A stretch of 64,000 nucleotides of DNA from Pelecanus crispus (taxonomy: Eukaryota > Chordata > Aves > Pelecaniformes > Pelecanidae): NCBI RefSeq assembly GCF_030463565.1, contig NC_134655.1, positions 6,832,372 through 6,896,371 of the forward strand, read 5' to 3'. Of the stretch, positions 40,550-55,242 are shown in pieces; position 1 is the stretch's first letter, and each line of letters starts with the position of its first letter. Below the pieces are notes generated by a model. The model was not told the DNA's origin. It saw only the letters and a list, made by a program, of their open reading frames with translations, and made no database searches. A program made the position numbers and the translations under genes.

Positions 40550-41239
40550 GTTCCCTTTCTCCCTTGTCCCCACCAGTAACATTTAAACCACGCTCAGATC
40601 TTAAAGCCACCTCCAGACTCTTAAGCATTCGTATCCTGGACTACCGGTTAAACTTTCCTGCTTGGTTGACAGAAGGCAGTAATGCCAACCACATTTCTCT
40701 AAAGTCCCAATCCAAAGGATTTATATAAGGCTTTCGGTCCAAGCTGTGGGTATCTCGAATTTATGCCTCCTACTCCTTGCCAGTTTCCTGTCCACAGCTT
40801 TCCTTGCAGAATGGGAATGAGGCAGGCAGTAGCTAAATCTAGTCCAAATTTAACAAACTTGTGGCAGAAGACTGTTAATGTCCATCAGCTTGATGATCGA
40901 GACATGTTTCCTCATTCAGGACAATTCAATGTTTTGAATAATGTAATGCTCAACAACCAGCCTCCAAACATTTCACAGGGATTAAGCCCTGCCTTCGCTG
41001 TTCTTCAGATTAATGTGCTCAGGTACTGTCGCTATGAGGGATGGAGAGGAGCACGGATGGCAAGGTTTTATTTTAGTTATCCTTCCTGATGAGCTGAAAA
41101 ACAACTGAAAACGCAAACCAATTAAGATCAGCCCAATCGACAATAGGAAATCAGAGACAATACAGTGCAGCTTCGTTAGGAGCTGGCTGGGTGGTGGGGT
41201 GTGAGAAACAAGCAAGAGGGATTTCAGCCGAGAGCATTT

Positions 41240-42080
41240 CTCGGCTCAAGACGGGCTGTACGGCTTCGTTTGTCCAGCATGAGGAGTGAAGAAGCGGTGG
41301 GAGGAGCGGGGATATAAATGGGGCCTGAAATGGTCCTTACACAGGTAAAAGAAGGAACCAGGGGATTTGCCTGGCTTCCCCCTGCAACGGCAAACCCCGA
41401 AGAACCTGAGATGCGGACAGCGGCTCTGCAGCCGCAGGCGGCAGCGTGGCAGCCCGGCTTCTGGCGTGGAGCCTGGGCTCGCTGCCCCGTGCCCGCGCCG
41501 CACGGCGCTGCCTCGCTGCCTCGGCCAGCCTCGGACCCTTGGGTTTGGACAGGGGCAGCGCTGAGCCCCAGCCGCCGGCGGGACCGTGGGTCCTGCCCAA
41601 GCAGGGACGTCTCACCGGGGCTCTCCGTCAGGCACCCGCGGGCCAGCAGCTAAAACACGCTCCTAGCTGCTTTATCACCGATATCCTGAGGCGCCCTCTC
41701 CCAGCACACCAGCCTGCGTCTCCCGCTTTTCCAACAACCCCCTCGAAGCACGTGGGCATTTTCACACCTCCGACCCTGCCGGGAGCTGCCCAGGGCGCAG
41801 CACTGCTCCCAGGCACCTGCCGGAGGGGCCGCGGGGACCCCGGGGCTACCAGAGGTGCCGGGAGGCGGTGGCCGTCACCGGCTCAGCAGCTGCCACCGTC
41901 GCCGTGCCCTGCGGGCAGCACGGCCCCCGTGGCAGCCGTGTCACCTGCACACGTGGCAGCGCGGGCAGCGCGGGCAGCGCGCCACGGGCCAAGGCACGGC
42001 ACTGCCCACGGCCGACCTGCCTGCTCTTCTCGTGCAGAAGGTAACAGAAACAGCCTGGCTGGCCAGCGCAGGGACTGCCT
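41240..42080. other. Intronic GC/CpG-rich patch
   Basis: This is a sharply bounded GC-rich block of about 0.8 kb with many CpG steps and a short CGGGCAG-type repeat (about 41957-41985), inside AT-rich intron. The open frames here (up to 220 codons) follow from the low AT content and show no domain. It could be an intronic CpG island. Confidence 0.4.
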
Positions 42081-45000
42081 GAGCAATGGCAGTTCTGGCG
42101 TGTCCTAGTTTCAAGGTGCTTGTCCTTACAACCTTCATCTTCTTTTAACATAAATAATACAAACGCACCTGCCATTTGTATTTGCAAATGGGCATCTAAG
42201 GGACAAAAGGAAGGTAAAAATAGAGCTTTACTCTTTCTCTTTATATCTCTCGGCGAGCTAAAGTGGTTAGCCTTCAAAAATTGTGCATGCACTACGTTTG
42301 CTTTTGCTTGTTTTCCTCTGCAGAGTGTGCCTTTAATTACACAGATAAACCAGAATTTCTTTTCCTTTTCATCTTCTAACTCACACCGGAACATCTGTCT
42401 TTAATAAGTTCCCTCATACTCTTTCCAGCTGGCCTGACTACCTAAAAGCAATTGCCAATACATCTGTGCATTGTTAATAATAACAGTTATCTGGTGAGTG
42501 CCAACAGCACGCTCAGGGCTGCAAATGGTCCAAACAAAGCACTCTCCCCGCTCCAAGGGCAAAGGGTGAATATCATCATTCATGCTTCAAAAAACCAAAT
42601 TCGACTCAAAAACGGATTTCTTTTCAACTTTAACAAATAACCTGAGCTTTACAGTTTGCGCCCTTCATTTAATTCTTTTGGATGATGCGGTTAATAAAAA
42701 TCAGCGCATTTCTATATGATCATTGCCCACCTCTTCTTCTGCCAAGTGGGATTTTCATAATAACTTGTTATTATCAAATTAACTAAATCAGTATAGCAAT
42801 CTGATCTAGTGGACGTAGACAAGAACACAAGTGAGAAATGAACACAGCAGGTATCGACTGGGAAATAATAAAATGCATCGGGCACACGTTGGTTGCAGAG
42901 CGGCCTGAGCCTGGCAGGGGGAGCCCGGGACACCCACGGATGTTCAGGAGTGGGGACCAGGGAGGTGACGGGCTCCAGCCACTGCGTGCTGCTCGGGTAG
43001 CGCTGCTCTTTGCAGCCGTTCCCCTAAACTCATCCTGAGGCCTAAATAATGATTTATGATGAGCGCCTCAGAGAAAGGGACGGTGCCACCAGAGGAGCGG
43101 TGAAACCTGCAAACCCGCGCAGAAGTGCTGGAGGGCGTTTTCTGCCCCAGGAGCCATATTTTACACCTGCTCAATGACGTGGAACAACCAGGTGCCTAAA
43201 GCTGGTCAAAGACGCAACCAGATGAAAGATGGTATTTTGAGTAAATATCTTCCTTTTTCCAATTTTCCAACTGCCTCAGAAAAAAAAAAGAAAAACCCAG
43301 AAGCCCCTAAAAGACTTTAAGAAAAGGAAAAATTCTTTCCTTTCTAACTATAAAGCTGCAAATCCTGTGCTGAAGGAACATTTTCACCCGTCTGTCCTCC
43401 CCTGCAGAAGTTCACGCCGCCCCTCCCAGCGCCTGCGTGCCCCCCCGGCGTCTGACACCTGCGAGAGGGGCCAGGCAGCAGCAGCAACCCAGGAGAAAGG
43501 ATTTACACTCCAAAATAAGGTAAGGTCTGACAGATCTGCGCTGCCGCTAGAGTTCAGCGGCAGTAAACCATTTTCCCTCTCATTAAAGTGTTACTTTTAA
43601 AGAGATATTTAGGAAAAAGGCTTAAAAGCAAAGATTTAAACCAATTCAAAGCCCGTAACTGCAGTAACTCCCTATGCTCTGCAACTCCTATTTCATTCCT
43701 TTGATATTGCTCTCAAGAAGTCCGTCACACACATTTCCCTGGGATTTCAAGGGGATATTATTATCATTTTTTTCTTAAAAGCAACATTTTCACTGTTTCA
43801 TCTAGGCCTTGGGACACATTAAAGCGTCTTTCATTATCACAGCCTTACTGCAGATATAAATAGAGCTGGCCTTTGCTTTGCCAATAGCGCTGGCTTTTTT
43901 CTTTATTTGAAGATGTTTATGTAGAAGTATAAGCCGCACACACTTCAGTGCAAGGGTGCAGGCAGCTCCCTTCCTCGTGCTGAGGAGTCACTTCACTTGG
44001 CCCGTTACTACCCGGTACCTAAATACACGTTGCTTCTGTAGCAACGTCTTAATTTTAAAAGAAGGCGCCAATTCCACCAGTCCACAATTTTAACGCCGTC
44101 CTTCATTCTAATTCTCCTAGTTTTGATATGCGGTCGGCTCCAGTACTGAAATGAAAAATCAAACCCACAGCGTGCCATAGCATCGAACAGGCTGGGCACG
44201 CGTTCCACGCAGCAGAAAGGAGGCAGGTTTACCTCTCAGTTGCGGTTATTTCTTCAATCCATTCAACAACAAGAACCCAGCACCCACAAACCTGGCTCCA
44301 GCTGAGCAGGACCAGATGCCTTGGTTTCACCTCCGCACATCCCAAACCGCCTAGAGATATATTGCAAAACCCAGCACATCTTGGACAACTCCTTGACATT
44401 GGTTAAATTTAGCTCTAAAATACCTTTGTGACTGAAGCCTTCTCCCATTGACCGAATTACTTTTCCCTCTCTGCAGACATCTGTCTCATGCTTCTGCTAA
44501 GTGACACTGCGTCACCTCCTTCCACTGCTGAGTAGCGGTGAAGCTATTGGATTTGAAAGAAACAGCATTTTTCCTCTATAGTTAATGTTACAGGGATGCC
44601 CTTTGCCCATTTTAGAACGTTTTGCCCTCTCTGCCACCTCCTCTGCAACCTGCAGGTCTTCTTCAAAATGCCCGCCTCCTGCATGCTGTTGGGATATTTT
44701 ATTAAAATGATCAAAATGGTCCTTTGTTTCTTCTGACAGGCACCAGGAAATTATTTCCCAGCAGTCAAACTCAAAATGTTCTCTTACAGGTGATTATTGT
44801 TGATCATCCGGTCATGAGCCAAATTCACCCAAATCAATTTTACTTTTAATATTAAGTTATATATTCTCCCTTTTTTACCCTGTTTATATTTTTCGATTAT
44901 ACTGACATTAAATTTTTTACCTCTGTCTTCAAACCTAAGTGATAAACAAGCTTAAAAAAAAAAAAAAAGAGGGAGAAGAGAAAGAGAAAAGGTCCCCCCA

Positions 45001-48000
45001 GCTGGGCTATGAGGAAGAACACGAGAACGTTTCATGCTGGGCGATATCAGTGTAAGAAACGGAACGGGCATACTGGAGAGGGAGAAGACCCAGAAGGAAG
45101 CCAGTTATAGTACCTGGTCTCAGGGCTGGGTCCAGGCTACGTAAGCTTTAATATACTTTGAAGTAAGCCAGCACAAATTGAAATGCAGTAAATCCAACAG
45201 GGAAATGCAACAAATGGGAGCGAGACAAGTGCGAAGTGGACGGAGCACCCTGACCACAGCACGCACACAAAGGTAGGCAGAGACATCGATGAAGGACCTA
45301 AAGCAGCAGAGTTAACACACTCCTCTGCTACGCCGGTCCTATGACCACTTTATGGCTTTTTAACAAAGGAAATTTATAGCCCTAAATCAGACAGACGTTG
45401 CTGATACAAAACACAAAGGTCCGTACTAAAAACAGTGCAGGTATTTAATCTGAATAATACACGCTGCCTTTCTATAGACGCACGCCTCACTGATATGAAC
45501 TCAGGTAGTTAAGTGTGAACCTTAGCTTCATTATCATCACTCATTGCTTTTCTTTCACGTGTGCAATTAGCTCTTCTACAGCAGCTAATGAATCCAGTAG
45601 CGTATGAACCATTAAAAAGCAAGTTACTAAACAGGAGTGAAAAAATGCCGGAAGACTGCCTCGGCACCACCGCGGTTGCCTGGCTTGGGGATCGCGTTGA
45701 GATCCATCGCTTTTAAGCAGTTGCTTTCTTGGACGTTCACTATGGCCAACTGCAACGGAGCGGCTACCACTGTCTTGGTCTTTCGATAAGGCTTTGAGTG
45801 ACGCCCTTCTGCTGCCCCGCGGGCCTGGTGTCGCGTCACCCCTGCCACAGCTGCCTCTGGCAGGAGCGGGGGACCGCGGTCAGAGCCCCCAGCCCACTGC
45901 CAGCTCTGGAGCGCATGGAGGCTGCCCTAATGATGCTACATTAATAATGAGAACATGACAGATATTATTAGTAAGGTCCCGCTGCCTGAGATTTCCAAGC
46001 TCTTTACTGAGAAGGAAAAACCAGGTCTCATGAAGGCCAGAGGGCACCATTAGTCCCCCTTCCCAAGCGCGGACATGAAAGCAGAGATGTCATTTACTGA
46101 AGGTCATAGGGCGAAGTCTAACAGATCAATGTCACAGCTTTTAGCCACAGATAACTTGTGATGCCAGCAATTTACTTACCTACATGGACAGAAAAATCAA
46201 TCCCATCATGACATGAACCTCTTGTTTTCATTACCTTCTCAGCAGAGGAAAGTAGGTCAGATGCCATGAGCATGCACAAGGCATTTCTCTTTTAGCAAGG
46301 GCAACCCCCAAATCTACCAAACTCTACCCACAGTTTATGAATTCGTGGGATGCCACAGATAAGCAAGGTTCAAGCATGCGTATGTAAACTAGTCTGCATA
46401 TTTGTAGGAATACACAGATCTTTGATAACATACGCATAAATGGAAAAGAAAGGGCGAACTGGTGAATAGTAATACTTCAGAGTCAAGTTTGCGATGGCAG
46501 ACATTGTCCTGTCGGTTTGTTGTTCAAATTAATAACGTTATAACTTCTGCTTTAGAAATGGCATTTCCCTTTCCTGGTTGGGGCAAATGAAGCCCAGAGA
46601 GCTGAAGGATCAGGCCCACAAGCCCCGGGGCTGCCCGCTTTCCTCTAGGATCCCCTCTGCCAAGATTCAGAGAAGCCCTGCACGGGGGCTGTGAGAGCCC
46701 TCTGAGCCCCCCGGCAGTATTCCTCCCCTGTCCGGAGCAGGGATGGGAGCGCAGCCCGTGGAGGAGGCGGCGGTGGGGAAGGAGGGTCAACGGCAGCGCT
46801 GCACGCGCAGCCAGCTGGGGAAGCACCTGCGAAAAACCCTCCAGGCTCCAGCAACACTACACTTTTTCCACACCCGACATACATAGGGGCCCGATTAAAA
46901 AAGAAACTTTGTCTTATAAAAATAATACAACATCGTAGGAGTTTTCTCTTGAGACTTTCTGCCTGTGTACCATGGTCACTCTGAACACGTGGGCTCTGGC
47001 AGCAGGCAGGTAAGGTGCCGTAGCTGCTTTAACAGACACCTGGAGTGAGCTCCGCTCATCCAGGCAGGCAAGCAAAGAGTCACTCCGGCTGTAACTAGAC
47101 GTGGCCGACATGTCAGTAACAGTCTGAGTAGCAGAATGTAAATCAAGATTTTAAGCCGTCCTTCCCTGGCACAATATTGAACTTCAGACTACGCCTATAT
47201 TCATCTCACTTCATTGCTGCCATCCATTCCGCCCCGTTGCAATACTTATTGGGAAATTCAAATGAAAGTCTTTACCAAGAGACGAGCTGTCTCAGTAAAC
47301 CCTCTCGTGGTTCGTGGCCAGGGCCAGCGCTCGGCCCGAGGAAGCGCACCGCGAGGCTGCGCGGGGCAAGGACGGGCTGGGCGGCACTGCTGGGGATCGG
47401 TGCGGCTGTGCTCCGCAAGCCTGTCTGTCCGTCTGTCTGTCTGCCTGGGGAGCAGGAGGCAGCAGGCAAGGGAGCCGGCTGGAGGGAGGGATTACGTCAG
47501 CCTTCAGGCTAAGGGGCATCTTTCCAGCAGTGACATATTTAGCGGAGTAGTCGTGTCTGGGCAGCTGAGCAGCACACCAGCCCTGCTCCGGATTTGGCCC
47601 GTAATAAATTAACAGAGAACGGCGTTTCCAGCACACGATCTGAACACTGTCAGGTCTAATGAGTCTTCAGCTCCAGACAGAATAGGCCAATACGCAGGCA
47701 ATGATGGAGAAATCCCAGTGGACTGCAAGAGGAGATGCTTCATATTCACATCATTAGAGTTTCTAAACCTTCATGTATTTTCTAATTATGCAAAAGTAAC
47801 AGTAGCAGCGCTGTGAGTAATTTATCAGCACCCATGTATTTTAAATGAATCCCTAAGAAGCATGTATTAATGTGACACAGCAGCATTACGTAAAGTAGGA
47901 GAGACTTGAAAAACCAGGGTCCTCGCTGTCTTGAGCAATGTCATTACCATTATCATAGAGCTGCTCTCCAAAAAGTAGAGCATTCAAACAGCAAGTGGTT

Positions 48001-51000
48001 TTCCCCCGAGGCGCTCCCTGCTTGCCTCTGTGGTGCAGACACAGTTACGGCGTTAACCCACTGCTCGCCGCTGTGCCAGGCTCCACCGTGGGCTGCGTCC
48101 ACCGGCGCTGCCAGACCCAAGGACACCGTCCACCTCTACAGCGCAGCCGGCAGCCCGGCGCTTACAGGGATCGACTTCTGAGCAGTACTGAGACACAGGT
48201 GAGCTGGAAAGCCTAAACCACAAACACAAGTAAGGCTGACAGACAAATGCCATTTGTTATTGAAGATAAAGGAGAGATTTAATCAAATATTTGTTATTAA
48301 GTGTGACTGAAAGCTTCGCTGAATCTTGGCTTGTCTACTGAAATTAGTAAAACGGTTCAGCCACTTTAACCCTGGTTCCATCCAAACGTTTCCTTTCCGA
48401 GGAGGGGGAGATGATGGATGAGCCGTTAATTTTAGTTCCCGTAAGGATACATTCTCCTCTCCAATCCATAGGCTTAAAGACATTAGATCACTTCATGGGA
48501 AACCATTTCTTTTGTAATTATGTCGCATTTGATTTCCTGCTGTCTCTAACACTGCCTGTTAGCCGTGTGGCACAAAGGAGGTTCAACAGATTGAGAGAAC
48601 CCCCCCAGTAGACCATCCATCATTCACGCACTGGAGAGGCTGTGAGCTCTCTGCACACATACATTCACCTTTTAATATTTGTGCACACCCCCACCTATAT
48701 CAAACAGGGAAGGGAGAGAGAATATACGGGTGAATAAGTTTTTCATACTTGCTGTGTTGAAAAACTGTTAAACCACAGTAATTTTTCTGATTAATTGCTG
48801 CCACGTTACCTATCAAAGATCTATACAGCTTGTATTGAAGCTATCACTTTTCTTTGGTGTTCTATTCTTTAAAGTCCATAAATACAATCGCACTTCAATA
48901 TTTTTGTCAGGCATTTGTTATGATGACTGCGTTGTTTTGCTCAATGCCAAGAACACACAAAGCTTAAAACTGCTAATCATGGTTTTAGCCAAAGGCAAAA
49001 GCAAAGCATTTGTATGAATGCTGTGCTAGAAACAAGTCCTTCATCTTCACTAGCAAAATAAATTTTGAAATTAAAAATCAAAGAGCTTAACTACAGATGA
49101 AACACTTAGCACTGTGCGCACAGAGTTCACTATGGTGTTTTTAATAGGCTCTAATGATGATCTCAATATCATTTGATTGCACGGAATGCATAAAAATCGC
49201 ACGGCAGCTATTGGTTCATAATTCAAGGCTTTTCCTTACCTAAACAGCTTGCTGGCAGAATTTATTTCCCTTACCTCTTGTCTTCACACAACCTTATCAT
49301 CAGAGAAGAGCAATGAGCTCTTTATCTTATAACTGGGTGTAATATGCTAGTGCTTCAGAAGGCATTACAGTCATCATTTCTCCCTCTCTCCCTAATGGGC
49401 CTGGGATGGGCTGTGCTCCCGCCTGGCTGCCCGCCGCGGCACCAGCCCCGTCTGCCACAGCCTGCCCTTACCGAGGGCCACCCGGAGGGACGGTGGTGGG
49501 GCATCCTCTCCGCACGCGGCCGGCTGGGCTGGGATGGCGGCAGTTCCCTCTCTGGAGCCGGGAGGGACGCGCCGGTGCCAGGGGTGCCCCGGCAGCCCCA
49601 CCTCCTACAGCCCGGTACAAAGCACCGCCTCAACACGGATGGAGGGCGGCTTTTTTTTTGGTTACCCCAAGCGCTTTTAGTGGAAGGCATTTCAAAATCT
49701 TTTTGATGGTTTAAGGAACGTTTTTTTAAATTTCCAAGGAATCTGGCGTCAATCTGTTCATTTGTTCTTTCACTGTTTTTTCAGATGAATGTTTATTTTC
49801 TGCTTTGGTGCGAATCTGTCTGGTGGTTTTTTTTCTTTTAACAAACATTTTCTATATTGGCTTTAGTTTTACCAACTAAAGTTGTACTTAAAGCTTTTTC
49901 CAAAAGATACCTCACCAGTCCCCTTACCATATTTACATGCTTTTCCTGGAACCTGTTTCCATGTCAAAGCACCCTTCCTCAGCACGGGCGACCAGAGCCG
50001 CAGACAGAAATGCAAAGCCTTTTGCCAGGGCATCTTGTGCTTTTCTATCTGCTCTTGCTGAACCATTCAGACTTGATGAAACCAAGAAGAGAAAAAAAGG
50101 GGGACCATCTTAGGGGCCATCCTTAACATGACTTCCTGTGTCCTAAAAACTGTAGTTTTGTATCATATTTTATGTATAGATGAAGTCCAAAAAGGCCTCA
50201 CATCTGAACCTGGTTTGGAAAGAACCACTTTGTGAGAAAACTGATGAAGAGGATTTTCAAGCGCTGAATGTGCCCACAAAGCCGTAAAAGAGCAGTATCG
50301 CCTTCTCGCAAAACATTAAAGGCAAAATACTATTGAAGTGTCTGGGCAGGCTATCCAAGTGCGATGAGAAGTGAAGCCTTCACACAGGAGGCACAAGGAA
50401 AGCGTGTGCAGACTCCTCGGTCTCCTCAAGTCAGCTGTCACTCCCAAGTGTCCTGAAGTAATGGAGACTTTAGCCTTAGCAGTGAATTTCATACCGTGTT
50501 GCAAAAAATTCCTAAAAATAATATCTGAAGTATGTAGCTGTGCTTGAAGGCTGTCAGCCTGTTTGACTCCTCCAGGCACTGAGCCTGAAGTCTTTATGGA
50601 CAGCAGAAGTAATGTCAGTGGCAAACTCTCTACCCAATACTTATGAATGTCAGTGCCAGGTAGGAGTAACCAACTGTAAGAGCAGGAACCATCATGTCCA
50701 AAGGATCTTTGGCCTTTCTACTGAAACTACTAACAGGCCTGGCAATTAGTGCCTTTTCCAGGAGAAAAAATTAGGAACTGACTTCAGAGCAGCAAGTCAT
50801 TTCATCCGAGGCACAGGGGAGCCATTGGATAGCAGAATCGTTTTGTCAAGGACATCCTTGAAACCATTACTGAGAAAAATATAAAGTTCTACAATAGAGT
50901 ATCAGTCCTTTGAGGCCGCCTTTTTCCTTAGTTTTAGTTAACAGTGATTAACTACATTGGTAACAGTCTGATATGAGTCGCCTTCAATTTCCCACAAACG

Positions 51001-54000
51001 GGAGGAGGACCTTTTGCTACAAGATCTTGCTACATGTTACCTGCCTCAATATTTCAACCTGAAAAGACCTGTCGTATCAGACCAATTTCCAGGCCACCTT
51101 CTGAAATTTCAGGTTTTCAGTAAAGTGTACTAGCGGGTCAGCTGTGTTTGTCAATGATCAAACACGTACTTTGCAAGTTACTTTACAGAAGCCTCTTAAC
51201 ACTGGTATCTGCTATCAATTAAAAGAAACCACCATAAATTCAAGAGCAATTTCTATTTCTGAATGTCTAGAAACACGTTCTGCTTCTCCTGAAGCTTAAA
51301 CACAGCCAAGTTTACATAAGAATTACTAATCGGTTGTAAAGGTCATGCCTTTTGAATATATGCATACTGAGGTGTGAAACCTATGAGACTGTGGTATTAT
51401 ACTTAGGCTCAGTGCTGAATTTGGATTAAATGGTTTTGTATTGATTTGATGAGCTGCTCAGCTATGCTGAAGCTTTAATTGAATGTATTAGAAGATGTTA
51501 ATTCTAATAGATACACCCTTAAAAGCAGTAGCTTAGTGATTTGAAATTGCTTTCTAGTACAGGCCTTTGCCAGTTTTCAAGAAAGAGAAAGACATATTTT
51601 GGAGTCCTTAATCTGAGACTGTATGTTTAATAAATATCTAAGGAGAGGTTCTTTCTTTTCCTTTTCAATATGAATGGATGCCCTTTGAAAGCCAAAAGGG
51701 AATTGATGTAATCTACTGATTGCCACTTAAATGCCTTTATAAGCTAATTAGTGCAAAATACAAAATGTTTCTGAGCAGAAACAAGCAACAACCATGAAAA
51801 TACAGGAAGGCTCATTTGGTTCTTAGATATACTGGGGGGACAAATGCCCTGATGCAGACAGTCACCAACAGGCGACGAGTGTGAATAGTGCCTGCTGTGA
51901 AACTGCTACAAAAAACAGGCTCTCTTCCCGTAACTGTGAGAGCAACGTCACGCTGACAGCAGTCATCGTGCACGCTTGAAACAGCAATGGTGTATCTAGC
52001 TTTAATCGACATAGCTGGGATAGCGTCTATCTGGGAGACATTGCGATGTTTAGGGAAACAACCAACACTATAAAATAGGTCACTAGCTGGAGTCTGCCCA
52101 GGTCTGAAGTGGCTGAAAGTCATTACCATCTGTTCTTCTGAAATGAGGTGCTGGTTTTGCTCCAGTTCCTACCACACTGTAAAAGAAACCTTCAAAAGTG
52201 TTCCTCGTTGGAAATGGGGTTGGCAGAAAGGAGCCCTGGACTGAAGGGAGCGCCTTCTAGCACATGCAGCAAGACGGTGGGTATCTGAAGCTCATTGATG
52301 TGTCGTCCCTCTATGATGCATTAGAAGGCAATTGTTCCTTGCTGTTGTCAGTCTGGCACCTTTCACTGGCCAACAGCAGCCACTAAGATCAATATCTGAC
52401 TAATATCTTTGAGAAACATTTTAGCTTTACAGCTTTAGGAAGAGATATACCCATACAAGCTTCTTTATGGGATCTTGGAGAGACTGTCCTGCATCCCTGT
52501 GTGAAGTCATGGCCCAGCTACAAAGCCAAACTACTGTTCTTGGTGCCTCTACACATGTGCTGCCCTCCTGCTCACAGCCAGGTACCTTCTCCCACCTCTA
52601 GGGAAGATTTAGCTACCTCTCACATGCCACAGCCAGAGTGTGTGTGCATACGCACGGGCAATCAGCGTAAGGACGGACTGCACTAACGTGCTCGTGCAGC
52701 CATCCCCTCAGTTAGAAGCTTCCTTTCTCACTGGGTAGATGATCCTGACCCACTCAGCCAACTGTTGCTTGAATTGGTTAAATGCTGGTGGGGAATGGGT
52801 GGAGGAAGATATTCCCTTCACAGAGGGAATAAGCATCACACTGTACCCAGGAGACCTCATGGCTTTTTCTGACTCAGACCACTATTACTCCTACTGATGC
52901 TCTACTAGTAGCGAGAAAAGCGCTTACAGGGAGAAAAGTATCCCAAACCACAGAGCAGGCGCAGTCTGCGCAGCAGGCGCTCAGAAGCCAAGTGTCCTCT
53001 AAGAGTTATTTCAAGTTTCAGCCAACATTACCATCTTATTAAGTAGCTAATAAAGACTGCACAATGAAGTATTTATGTGAACATATGCATTTAATCTAAG
53101 GCAAAGCTTTTGCCCTTCTTAAATCAACTGAAGAAGACTCTAATTACAACAGTTTCATGGCTGCATCACTCTATTCAAATTAATTACTCTGCAAAAGTTA
53201 ATACAACTGAAATTATGCTGTGTGCCTTGAGAACGCCGAGGAGAGAGAAGCACCACTTAGGGCCCATTCTCCTTCCCACTTGGCCCATCTGGATCACCCA
53301 GAGCAGACCTTACGCCCCGCTCCACCACAACCGGGCCTCTGCTCTTCTCCTTCCCCATCCAACTCCTCTCCCTGCCTGACGGAGCTGGCAGCTCCTGACA
53401 GATCATCCTCATTTACAGCCCCACTTTCTCCAGCACAAGGAGTCACAGCTCATCTAAAGACTATTAACAGCACAACAAAGTATTCACACATTAACTAGAC
53501 TTTGTATCCTTTCACATGAAACACTCATTCCTTTGATCTCTCGGTGAGAAGGGATTCCCCTGTTATGTCAAACTATTAAGAAAATGAAGAAACACCCCCG
53601 TACAATCCCTCTTTCTGTATTAACTGTAACAAGATATTCAAAAGAAGATTTTTCTTCCCCCTAAGAACAGTATAGTGACTGTAAACAGCAACAGTATTTC
53701 TAATCAAGTTGTGCTACTGCTTCTGACAGGTCCACTCAACTCATTTTTGCTGTGCAGATCATACTGCCTCAGGCTGATAATTAAACAGAATACAAATTTT
53801 TACACACTCATGTCACCCTTATGAGGTCAGTATTTCTCTTACAGGATGTTAATAAAAACAGAAGCCATTGTGACGTACCAGCCACCACAGTTAATTAAGA
53901 ACTACTGAGTATCTATTTTTACATAAAGACATTATAAATAAAGCAGAGTACAAAAGCTTCATAAAATACCTTGGCATTCACTTCCAGCTTTACATCAGAT

Positions 54001-55043
54001 TTGTGATGTGTGTGGTTGTGTGTTGAAATTTTAAGCAAATTCAAGGAGCCATCAGTATTTAATCAGCCTACAGCAGCAAGGGTTTTTTTGTCTCCCTCCT
54101 CCCTCACACTTGCACCTGGCCAGTATGCGTGAAAGGCAATAATTAGTCCTGCGGCACTGACCACTTTTCTATACAAAAAAATGTTGGTTTGAATGGCATC
54201 TGATTGGCACTGCTGAGAGAGAACCAAGAGCTCCCTGAAAGGGCTAAGCATTTCAGTTTGCCCTTGGAAAGGCCAGAAATAAGAGCTTTTCAGGTTGCAA
54301 CATTTTTAGACACATAAAAGTGGTCTGAGGTCATACTTAGAGTTTTTAATGACCCTCACCAAACTCTCTGCAGTTCAGCTTGTGGCTTGGCAAGTGGAGA
54401 AAGAAAGGATGATCTTAAATAGAAGCGTATGCTCCCCCCTACCCCCAAATATTGCAAACCCAGCATTTTCCTAACCAAGGTGAATACACACCAGTGTTCT
54501 GGGGTACAAATGTTTCACCCCTGACTGCGTGATACAGCCACAGCCAGATGCTGGCGAGCAATGAAAACAGAGCAACAACAATTGCAGCAATCAATGCACC
54601 ATGTAGGCCACACACGCCTCCCACCCCCGTTCTCATTCTGGCAAGAGAACACTGATGTTGGATGGCATTAATGGCTGCCAGCTGGGCAAACAGAGCAAGT
54701 AGGTCAAGAGCATCACTCCTTCAAGAGTTTTCTTTGCTAAATATTGTGCTAACAACTGCATTATTGCTCATCAGACCAAGGTTCTGAAACTGGCGTTAAA
54801 AAAACCCCTTCCCGTGACAGCAGAGGTCAGGTTTTCCATCTTGAGATGTTTCAGGTTGAGTAAAACCACTCATTTTTGATACAATGCCTTTTGATATTAA
54901 AATCTGCACTCAGGCCGGTCCTGATTGCACAAAGGAGCTTTCACCAGAACAGCTATTACAGTTGGGTAGAAACAAAGGACTGAAAAGCATGTATTAGGCA
55001 CTCTGAGTTTAGAAAAGCTCTAATGGAGATTTAACAGACTTAC

Positions 55044-55242
55044 TCTAAAGAATTCTTTGGTTGAGCCTGAATCCAAAGTGCCATAGGCTATTTCGGTTTG
55101 CTTAGCCAGATCCTCTGCGCTCTCTATGGGAGAAACCATCCTCTCCACCGTAAGGAAGGCAGCAAGATTAGCAGTGTAGGAAGAGATAATGATGAGAGTG
55201 AAGAACCACCAGACTCCTCCAACAATTCGCCCTGAGAGAGAT
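55044..55242 (-). CDS. GRIA3: GRIA3 exon 12: M3 helix and start of S2
   Basis: This 199 bp exon completes the Arg codon of SPR and encodes [20 protein letters not shown], then [40 protein letters not shown] and TKEFFR. It contains the M3 pore-lining helix with SYTANLAAF, the signature gating motif of ionotropic glutamate receptors. It then re-enters the extracellular S2 segment, where GSTKEFFR contributes to glutamate binding. The acceptor is CATAG/A and the donor AGA/GTAAGT. The exon leaves in phase 0 and joins exon 13 (RSKIAVYEK). EDLAKQTE is the GluA3 form; I recall EDLSKQTE in GluA2. Confidence 0.98.

Noticed and set aside
41446..42108. 220-codon + strand open frame
   Set aside because: It lies in a GC-rich patch with overlapping open frames on both strands. 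The Ala/Arg/Pro-rich composition and lack of domain point to low stop-codon density only.
51812..52129. 105-codon - strand open frame
   Set aside because: It does not match any GRIA3 exon or known mobile-element protein and is within the length expected by chance in a 64 kb window.
54439..54636. 65-codon - strand frame with a hydrophobic, membrane-like stretch
   Set aside because: It lies in the intron between exons 12 and 13, has no matching phase or splice sites for GRIA3, and resembles no known protein. Hydrophobic runs of this size occur by chance.
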